Assembly (NCBI GenBank): GCA_013329455.1
Contig: DUKF01000239.1
Location: 305 to 20,884, forward strand
DNA: 20,580 nucleotides
DNA from: Methanotrichaceae archaeon
GTDB lineage: Archaea > Halobacteriota > Methanosarcinia > Methanotrichales > Methanotrichaceae
Direction of reading: 5' to 3'
Shown here: piece after piece, positions 1-5,178 of the stretch
How positions within the stretch are numbered: the stretch's first letter is position 1
How the letters are laid out: each line of letters opens with the position of its first letter
Position numbers and translations under genes: made by a program
The notes under the pieces: generated by a model
Database searches by the model: none
The model's input: only the letters and a program-made list of their open reading frames with translations
What the model was told of the DNA's origin: nothing

Positions 1-831
1 TGGGTAGTCTGGATGGACAACAGGACCGAGAACCCTGACATCTACCTCTACAACCTGATTGAGAACGTGGAGTGGCCTCTGGCCGCGGGCACGGAGCTAG
101 ACATGTACCCGGACATCAGAAACGATGTCGTGGTGTGGATGCACCTCGAGGAGGAGTTCGACGCCTGGGCGATTAGGACCCTGGACATACCCACCGTCAA
201 CAGGACCCAGCTGGTGAGAGGTCTATCCGTGCCATCGAGGCCCTCGATAAGCGAGGAGACGCTGGCCTGGGGAGACCTTCCCATAGCCGCCTTCGGGTGG
301 GACGTCCAGAAAAAGCCACTCTACAGCACTGAGGCGAGAGAGGCGATCCCGCCCCGGGGCGATCAGATGAACCCTGACGCTGGCGGGACCCTGGCGGTCT
401 ACCAGGACAACCAGAACGGTGACTGGGACGTCTACATGTGGTCTGGCCAGACCCGTAAGCCTGTTTTCTCCGGGCCCGGCGACCAGACCCGCCCCACCAC
501 TGACGGGAATCTGATCGTCTGGCAGGACAACAGGAACGGGAACTGGGACCTTTACTCCTACGACCCGGCCACAGGCAAGGTCACCCAGCTAACCTCCGAT
601 CCGTCGGACCAGGCGAGACCCCACCTCCGGGATGGGATCCTGGTCTGGCAGGACGACCGAGAGGGCGACTGGGACATTCGAGCAAGAGACCTTTCGACCG
701 GAAAGGAGATGGAGATCTTCACCGGGCCTGGCGACCAGACTGATCCTCGCACCGGCAACGACAAGATCGTCTGGGTGGACGACCGGAAGGGGGACAAGGA
801 CGTTTATATGTACGAGATCTACAGGGATTAG
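1..831 (+). CDS. TolB-like beta-propeller repeat protein, 5'-truncated by window edge
   Basis: The frame is open from base 1 (W-V-V-W before the first Met at base 13). The residues before that Met already fit the repeat pattern, so this is the C-terminal part of a longer protein. At least five copies of the unit [I/L]-V-[W/Y]-[Q/M/V]-D-[N/D]-R-x-G-[N/D]-x-D-[I/L/V]-Y are visible, the last four spaced about 40 residues apart with G-x-G-D-Q-T-x-P linkers. This is the signature of TolB/WD40-like propeller blades, which in methanogens are common in secreted or surface proteins. No catalytic residues are visible, and a role in binding or cell-surface display is only inferred. A signal peptide, if any, would lie upstream of the window. 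The gene is followed by a strong hairpin and is not part of the next operon. Confidence 0.85.
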   Translation, partial: WVVWMDNRTENPDIYLYNLIENVEWPLAAGTELDMYPDIRNDVVVWMHLEEEFDAWAIRTLDIPTVNRTQLVRGLSVPSRPSISEETLAWGDLPIAAFGWDVQKKPLYSTEAREAIPPRGDQMNPDAGGTLAVYQDNQNGDWDVYMWSGQTRKPVFSGPGDQTRPTTDGNLIVWQDNRNGNWDLYSYDPATGKVTQLTSDPSDQARPHLRDGILVWQDDREGDWDIRARDLSTGKEMEIFTGPGDQTDPRTGNDKIVWVDDRKGDKDVYMYEIYRD

Positions 832-849
832 TCCAATCGGTCAACAATT

Positions 850-885
850 GGGGCCATAACTTCCCACTGCGGGTGTTATGGTCCC
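850..885 (+). terminator. Hairpin terminator after the TolB-like gene
   Basis: An 11-bp stem (GGGGCCATAAC at 850-860 with GTTATGGTCCC at 875-885, one G-U pair) closes a 14-nt loop, beginning 18 nt after the stop codon. No long T run follows, so it may act as an RNA 3'-end stabiliser rather than a pausing terminator. Confidence 0.65.
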
Positions 886-941
886 ACCACCGTCCCTCCT
901 GATACCGGTTCGCCGATGGCGGCGGGCGGTTCAGGGAGCAA

Positions 942-953
942 AGTTTATTTATT
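942..953 (+). promoter_or_regulatory. Candidate TATA box for the pdxS operon
   Basis: A TTTATTTAT element lies in otherwise GC-rich DNA about 55 nt before the pdxS ATG. It would place a start site near 972-978 and a leader of about 28 nt. A second A/T run (CTTAAAAAAG, about 974-983) lies at the distance expected for a leaderless start, so either could be the real box. Confidence 0.4.
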
Positions 954-1002
954 CGGCCCTCACTTGTACAGGGCTTAAAAAAGATCGGGGCATCTGACTA
1001 TC

Positions 1003-1896
1003 ATGCAATTGGAAGAACTTCGTTTTGGCACGGAGCTGCTCAAACGCGGCTTTGCTAAGATGCAGAAGGGTGGCGTCATAATGGACGTCACCACTTCTGA
1101 GCAGGCCGTGATCGCAGAGGAGGCTGGGGCCGTGGCGGTCATGGCCCTGCAGGCGGTGCCGGCCGACATAAGGAAGATGGGCGGGGTCGCCAGGATGGCC
1201 GACCCAAAGATAACCATGGAGATCATCGATTCGGTCACAATACCGATCATGGCCAAGGTCAGGATCGGACACTTCGCGGAGGCTCAAATCCTGGAGGCGA
1301 TTGGGGTTGACATGATCGACGAGTCGGAGGTATTGACGCCTGCCGACGAGTTCCACGTTGAAAAGGCCAATTTCACAGTCCCCTTCGTCTGCGGCGCCAG
1401 GAATCTGGGCGAGGCCCTCAGAAGGATAAAGGAGGGTGCCGCCATGATCAGGACCAAGGGCGAGGCCGGGACCGGCGACGTTCGAGAAGCCGTGCGTCAC
1501 ATGAGGCTGATCATGGGCCAGATCAGGAGCCTCAAGGGCATGAACGACGACGAGCTGATGAAGGTCGCAAGAGACATCGAGGCCGATTACGAGCTTGTCA
1601 TCGAGTGCAGGGATATGCAGAGGCTTCCTGTGGTGAACTTCGCTGCTGGAGGTATCGCAACTCCTGCTGATGCGTCGTTGATGATGCAGATGGGGGCGGA
1701 CGGCGTCTTCGTCGGGTCAGGGGTATTCAAATCCCAAAACCCCGAGTTGATGGCCTTGGCGATCGTGGAAGCGGTGAACAACTACGACAACCCAGAAAAG
1801 CTCGTCGAGATCTCCACGGGCCTAGGCGATCCCATGAAGGGGATCGATACCGGGACCCTCCAAGAGGACGAGCTCCTTCAGACCAGGGGTTGGTAG
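1003..1896 (+). CDS. pdxS: Pyridoxal 5'-phosphate synthase lyase subunit PdxS
   Basis: This is the synthase subunit of the two-component, DXP-independent vitamin B6 pathway. It joins ribose 5-phosphate, glyceraldehyde 3-phosphate and ammonia (supplied by PdxT) into PLP. The family is almost unmistakable: an N-terminal G-G-V-I-M-D-V block with Asp28, the first Schiff-base lysine in M-A-K-V-R-I-G-H (Lys85), the second lysine in R-T-K-G-E-A-G-T-G (Lys152), and the phosphate-binding [10 protein letters not shown] near the C-terminus. At 297 residues it has the usual full length for a (beta/alpha)8 barrel that assembles as a dodecamer in the cytoplasm. It starts at an ATG about 30 nt after predicted transcription start, with no strong ribosome binding site. 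pdxT follows directly, so ammonia donor and acceptor are co-expressed. Confidence 0.98.
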   Translation: MQLEELRFGTELLKRGFAKMQKGGVIMDVTTSEQAVIAEEAGAVAVMALQAVPADIRKMGGVARMADPKITMEIIDSVTIPIMAKVRIGHFAEAQILEAIGVDMIDESEVLTPADEFHVEKANFTVPFVCGARNLGEALRRIKEGAAMIRTKGEAGTGDVREAVRHMRLIMGQIRSLKGMNDDELMKVARDIEADYELVIECRDMQRLPVVNFAAGGIATPADASLMMQMGADGVFVGSGVFKSQNPELMALAIVEAVNNYDNPEKLVEISTGLGDPMKGIDTGTLQEDELLQTRGW

Positions 1897-1909
1897 ATTA
1901 AAGATAGGC

Positions 1910-2497
1910 GTGGTCGCCTTCCAGGGCGACGTCTCTGAGCATGTCGACGCGATGGAGCGCGCCCTTGGGGGCGAGGGATCGGTGGTAGAGGTCCGAAGCA
2001 GAGGGATCGTTCCCGATTGTGATGGTATAGTCCTCCCCGGCGGGGAGAGCACCACCATAAGCAGGCACCTTGCCAGGACCGGCGTAGGCGACGAGGTCCG
2101 GGCAGCTGCAAGGTCTGGAGTCCCTCTGATGGCCACCTGTGCAGGCCTTATCGTCATATCCAAAGAGATCGTCGAGGAGACAAGGTTTGAACCCCTCGGC
2201 CTTCTGGATGTCAGGGTCATGAGGAACGCCTTCGGGTCTCAGAGGGAGTCCTTCGAGACCGATCTTGATGTGAACGGCTTCGACTCGCCTTACCGCGCTG
2301 TCTTCATAAGAGCTCCGGCGATCGTCGGTTGGCACGATGACGTCGATATCTTGGCCCGGATCGAGGATATGGCGGTGGTGGTCAGGCAGGAAAACCTGAT
2401 GGGGCTTGCCTTCCACCCGGAGCTGACAAATGACCTCAGGTTTCACGAGATCTTTTTGGGGATGATCAAGGAGGTTCGGATTCATGTTAGGCATTGA
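1910..2497 (+). CDS. pdxT: Pyridoxal 5'-phosphate synthase glutaminase subunit PdxT
   Basis: This class-I glutamine amidotransferase hydrolyses glutamine and channels ammonia to PdxS. Diagnostic features, numbered from the GTG at 1910: L-P-G-G-E-S-T-T (residues 42-49), the nucleophile in A-T-C-A-G (Cys77), and the His169/Glu171 pair in F-H-P-E-L-T. At about 195 residues the length is normal. The family usually begins M-K-I-G-V-x-A-x-Q-G. Here the frame reads L-K-I-G-V-V-A-F-Q-G, with TTA (1898) at the methionine position and no ATG, GTG or TTG nearby except GTG 1910, which would cut into the first beta strand. The AGGGGT run at 1885-1890 is well spaced for a start at 1898. I list the conservative GTG start; the true N-terminus is uncertain. 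The 3' end overlaps the next gene by 14 nt. Confidence 0.95.
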   Translation: MVAFQGDVSEHVDAMERALGGEGSVVEVRSRGIVPDCDGIVLPGGESTTISRHLARTGVGDEVRAAARSGVPLMATCAGLIVISKEIVEETRFEPLGLLDVRVMRNAFGSQRESFETDLDVNGFDSPYRAVFIRAPAIVGWHDDVDILARIEDMAVVVRQENLMGLAFHPELTNDLRFHEIFLGMIKEVRIHVRH

Positions 2498-2846
2498 TGA
2501 GGAGTTTGTGGAGAAGAGCTTCGAGGAGATGGAGCAAGACATGATAAAGCTCCAGAAAGAATCGGAACGGCTTAAAAAGGATGCAACAGAGCTTCAGAGA
2601 AAGTCCGACGATCTGCGAAACCGATCGATCGACCTTCGCTCAGAAGATCTGGCGGCAGCAGAGGAGATGTGGCAGGAGTCCGAGAACATGCGGGCCGAGA
2701 GCAAAGAGATGATGAGGCTCGCGGTGGACAACAGCCTCAAGGCCGGAGATATCAAGCACCGTCTCGAGATCCATGACCAGATCGTGGCGGTGGTGGACAG
2801 GGCGGACGAGATCTGGAAAGGGGCTATTAGGGCCGGAAGGCCCTGA
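2484..2846 (+). CDS. Small coiled-coil protein of unknown function in the pdxST operon
   Basis: I do not recognise a named family. The 120-residue product is highly charged and almost entirely helical in pattern. Residues about 8-75 are rich in E/K/D/R with heptad-spaced L/M/I and contain repeats of the type L-x-K-E-S-E-x-L-K-K-D-A-x-E-L. A less charged helix (about 80-115, H-D-Q-I-V-A-V-V-D-R-A-D-E-I-W) follows. There is no signal peptide or membrane segment. The ATG start is well supported by AAGGAGGT at 2468-2475, nine bases upstream, inside pdxT, and the 14-nt overlap with pdxT implies translational coupling. A structural or regulatory link to the PLP synthase complex is inferred from position only. 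Confidence 0.8.
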   Translation: MLGIDEEFVEKSFEEMEQDMIKLQKESERLKKDATELQRKSDDLRNRSIDLRSEDLAAAEEMWQESENMRAESKEMMRLAVDNSLKAGDIKHRLEIHDQIVAVVDRADEIWKGAIRAGRP

Positions 2847-2859
2847 TCCTCACAGGGCC
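2830..2859 (+). terminator. Overlapping hairpins at the end of the pdxST operon
   Basis: Two mutually exclusive stems overlap the stop codon of the coiled-coil gene: GGGCC/GGCCC (2830-2834 with 2839-2843, GGAA loop) and the perfect 7-bp stem GGCCCTG/CAGGGCC (2839-2845 with 2853-2859). They are followed by ATTTCCGTTT. They probably form the 3' end of the operon transcript. Confidence 0.5.
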
Positions 2860-3019
2860 ATTTCCGTTTGCAACACCCATATTCGAAACGTCCGTCCCGG
2901 GACCACTCATCGCCAGCCAAACTGCTTTTGATGTGGCCAGTTTCTTTGTTTCTTGGGATGCTTTTGAGGTCGCTTCGGCATCCTCATTCTTCTTCTTAAC
3001 CGATGGGTCTACCTCTTGC

Positions 3020-3592
3020 TCAGAGATCGGGCGCTTTCAGCGCGAAGCCCACCATTATAATGCCACTGAAGATTATGTCGATCCCGACCAAAAGGCCGAT
3101 TGCCCATGCTGCAGAGCTGGGCCAAGCGGACCAGATCAGGCCAGCCAGAATTAAGGCCAATATGCCGTTGAAAAGCGGCCAAAACCAGCCGGATATCGGT
3201 CTTATTTTCAACGCCAACCCGATGTTGAAGAGACCATCGACAATGAAAAACGCCACCAATATTAGCGTCAGTGTGAGCACGCCTTCTAGTGGGTGGACCA
3301 GCATTATGATGCCGGCAACGAGATAGATAATCCCCACCAAGATGCCCAGGATAAATCCCTTCCACTTTCGAGACATAAAAGCGTGGCCGATGTGAATTAT
3401 ACCGCCAATTACCAGAATCGCGCCCACGATCAAGTCGATGCCCAGGGCGACAAACATGGGCAAGCTGATGGCTGCGATGCCCAGGATTATCAGGGCTATG
3501 CCCAGCCAGAGGAACCATCCCTTATATTCTCGCAGGATTTCAATATCTTCCAGCTCTCGGCTGCTCTGTCCTTCCAAAGATTCTGCGCTCAT
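3020..3592 (-). CDS. DUF308 / HdeD-type six-helix membrane protein
   Basis: After a 25-residue charged cytoplasmic head, six hydrophobic helices are visible at about 26-44, 49-72, 80-99, 104-126, 136-155 and 162-185. Helix pairs contain the G-x-x-x-[I/L]-x-G-[I/L] and 'W-x-x-x-x-G-I-[L/A]-x-x-[I/L]-x-G-[I/L]' pattern typical of DUF308/HdeD proteins. HdeD is linked to acid resistance in enterobacteria, but the archaeal members have no proven activity. The 190-residue length is normal. The start is well supported: GGAGGTGGGAG on the minus strand at 3597-3606 precedes the ATG by about 5 nt. The gene is transcribed alone and converges on the pdxST operon. Directly after the stop, another frame stays open for about 65 codons with a Lys/Glu/Ser-rich composition (see findings). 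Confidence 0.88.
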   Translation of the reverse strand: MSAESLEGQSSRELEDIEILREYKGWFLWLGIALIILGIAAISLPMFVALGIDLIVGAILVIGGIIHIGHAFMSRKWKGFILGILVGIIYLVAGIIMLVHPLEGVLTLTLILVAFFIVDGLFNIGLALKIRPISGWFWPLFNGILALILAGLIWSAWPSSAAWAIGLLVGIDIIFSGIIMVGFALKAPDL

Positions 3593-3766
3593 TAACTCCC
3601 ACCTCCATTTCGAAATTGTAGTTCAATTCATCGGCGAAGGATTTCGGCTGCATAATCCGGCTTTAGCCGATGACCAATGGACCCTGACCTTCGTCCTGGA
3701 AATTGCCCAGCTGCACTTGGCATATTCCGTCCTGGCGGATCCATCTCTTTCTATCTTAAAATCTAG

Positions 3767-3781
3767 TAATCATTATGATTA
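3767..3781. promoter_or_regulatory. 15-base palindrome TAATCAT-T-ATGATTA, possible operator
   Basis: The two 7-base arms match exactly around one central base. The size and symmetry fit a dimeric regulator site. It lies about 175 bp upstream of the DUF308 start codon and 300 bp upstream of the thaumatin-like gene. In very AT-rich DNA a chance origin is possible. Confidence 0.3.
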
Positions 3782-4001
3782 ATAATCCTTGCGGCATCCA
3801 GAAAAGTGTATCCTGAAGCTTCAAATGTCTCCCATATTTTTCATTTTTCGTTTTATATTCGACATCTGTATGTCATAATATCAACCAGTTAAAGATTCAT
3901 AGTAGGTATATTATAATCTAAAATAAAGTCAGCAATTCTGGGCTTGGTTGTCCTCATCGTCAAATATAAACAAATCATTTTGATTATAATTGAGGAAGAA
4001 T

Positions 4002-4011
4002 TCATATAGTA
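4002..4011 (+). promoter_or_regulatory. Candidate TATA box for the thaumatin-like gene
   Basis: TCATATAGTA would place transcription start near 4030-4036 and give a leader of about 50 nt that carries the strong AGGAGGA site. Other TATA-like runs (for example 3981-3990) compete, so the assignment is weak. Confidence 0.3.
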
Positions 4012-4081
4012 TTAATCATGACGTTGTCGCTTAATGACTTCGATTGCACAACGGTATCGACGTCAGGATAGGAGGAAAACG

Positions 4082-4822
4082 ATGAAAACCAGAAGGATCG
4101 CGGTCTTAATAACTTTACTTGTGTTCGCAACAAACGCAGCGATCGCATTCGCTGAAGAGTGCAATAACACATGTACTGCTTATCCCGAATCTTGGAAATC
4201 CGCCTGCCCCTCAGGCGAGCGATGCATTACCTTCAAGAACAGCTGTTCCCAGCCAATAAGCCTTTACTATCAAGTTGGCTGTAACGCAGACGGAAAACCA
4301 GGCGCACCGACGTGCGATTGTACAGAAGGACCTATGATTGAGGCTGGACAAAGTGTCTACTGGCAGATTGTCGACGCCAACGATCCATCGACATGTGTTC
4401 CAATGGTGACGCCCGCGTGTCTTACATCTGGATTGGCTGTTATGGCAAATTATGCTGGGGTGGGTGAGACTTGCACGGCGGGGACCCGCGTGGAGTTCAC
4501 GGCTGGCAATCATGCAGACCCCTACGGCAAGTTCGATTCGTACGACATCGATGTTGAAAAAAAATGGTATAGTATACCGGTTTCTTTCACGCCCGACGTC
4601 AACTGCACGCATACTGATCCTTTGGACTGCCGACCGCTATGGTGCAATAGTAGCGATTGCCCGGACGCTTATCTTACTCCTGAAAAAGGGGGTTGTCCCG
4701 ACAATCGTTCACCACAAGGAAGCTGTCAAGATACTTTCGGGAACTTTGGAACGCCATCGGGTTTCACAGTTGAGTACTGTCCTGCAGATGGTCAAAGTTG
4801 CCAGAAGTGCAGGGTTTGCTAG
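4082..4822 (+). CDS. Secreted cysteine-rich thaumatin-like protein
   Basis: The 246-residue product starts at the ATG preceded by TAGGAGGAAAACG (an earlier in-frame ATG at 4049 lacks this site). A signal peptide (K-T-R-R, then a hydrophobic core, cleavage near A-F-A / E-E) occupies about residues 1-24. The mature part has 21 cysteines. The C-terminal half follows the thaumatin/PR-5 pattern: Y-D-I-D-V-x-K-x-W-x-x-P-V-S-F-x-P, then a C-T-H-x-D-P-x-D-C-R...W-C cluster, the hallmark C-P-D-A-Y, and a final F-x-V-E-Y-C-P. Thaumatin folds are disulfide-bonded beta sandwiches known mainly from plants, fungi and animals, with some bacterial members. Some plant members bind or cleave beta-glucans; function here is unknown. 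Three N-x-S/T sequons are present. The gene is less GC-rich than its neighbours and sits beside a transposase relic, which suggests acquisition. Confidence 0.85.
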   Translation: MKTRRIAVLITLLVFATNAAIAFAEECNNTCTAYPESWKSACPSGERCITFKNSCSQPISLYYQVGCNADGKPGAPTCDCTEGPMIEAGQSVYWQIVDANDPSTCVPMVTPACLTSGLAVMANYAGVGETCTAGTRVEFTAGNHADPYGKFDSYDIDVEKKWYSIPVSFTPDVNCTHTDPLDCRPLWCNSSDCPDAYLTPEKGGCPDNRSPQGSCQDTFGNFGTPSGFTVEYCPADGQSCQKCRVC

Positions 4823-4849
4823 GTAGCATTACGAGTTTTCTGTAAATTG

Positions 4850-5143
4850 ATGGCAATGGGAATTATTGGCCCTGTATCCAACCTGTCTTGGGAAACCGGA
4901 GGAAGCAGGGCCATGATACCCATACAACTCCTGAAAGATTACATTATCGATCAAGAGGATAGACCAAAGCAGCCGCTAACCTGGTTCTTGAATCCTGTAG
5001 TGCAGCTCGAAGTGATGCAACAAGTAGGATCAGAACCATATGGGAGAGTTGAATCCCGAAAAGCTCACAGAAATGGCGACTAGACGCCTCAGTTCCGCGA
5101 GATATACTTCGAGATGAAGTATTTGACAGATATTCGCGAGGAT
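4850..5143 (+). pseudogene. IS256-family (mutator) transposase N-terminal remnant
   Basis: Translation gives a stretch with W-F-L-N-P-V-V-Q-L-E-V, then G-S-E-P-Y-G-R-V-E-S-R-K-A-H-R-N-G. This is the conserved G-x-x-P-Y-x-R-x-x-x-R-x-x-x-R-N-G block near the N-terminus of IS256-type transposases. Where the family continues with Tyr and a K-T-R-x-G-E segment, this copy has Asp and a stop codon (5081-5083). The same frame then reads T-P-Q-F-R-E-I-Y-F-E-M-K-Y, matching the family block R-P-Q-F-R-E-x-P-F-E. About 15 residues are therefore missing, and nothing of the DDE catalytic domain remains. No terminal inverted repeats or target duplication could be assigned. The identification is from remembered family motifs. 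Confidence 0.72.
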
Positions 5144-5166
5144 CTATCGGCGTCTAGTCGCCATTT
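5071..5166. repeat. 96-nt nested palindrome downstream of the 1631-residue gene
   Basis: A perfect 18-bp inverted repeat (5071-5088 with 5149-5166) encloses a weaker CGCGA(g)ATAT / ATATTCGCG pair and a central perfect 7-bp hairpin ATACTTC-gagat-GAAGTAT (5104-5122). On the minus strand it begins 12 nt after the stop of the giant gene, so its RNA would fold at that transcript's 3' end. The left arm overlaps coding remains of the transposase. It could be a terminator or 3' stabiliser, or a product of template switching inside the relic. Confidence 0.8.
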
Positions 5167-5178
5167 TCATTCCAAATA

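Larger units (their letters stand above)
3607..4081. other. 475-bp AT-rich intergenic region with palindromes
   Basis: No coding frame is supported. The part from about 3740 to 4030 is much more A/T-rich than the rest of the window. It holds an 8-bp inverted repeat (TCATCGGC at 3628-3635 with GCCGATGA at 3666-3673), a perfect 15-base palindrome at 3767-3781, and several TATA-like runs. It separates the divergent DUF308 gene and thaumatin-like gene, so it should contain both promoters. Confidence 0.6.

Noticed and set aside
949..1500. 183-codon open frame antisense to pdxS
   Set aside because: It is a shadow of the strongly conserved pdxS frame, with no ribosome binding site or recognisable protein pattern.
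4034..4081. Upstream start extending the thaumatin-like protein by 16 residues
   Set aside because: It lacks a ribosome binding site and would put a charged stretch before the signal peptide; ATG 4082 has AGGAGGA at the correct distance.
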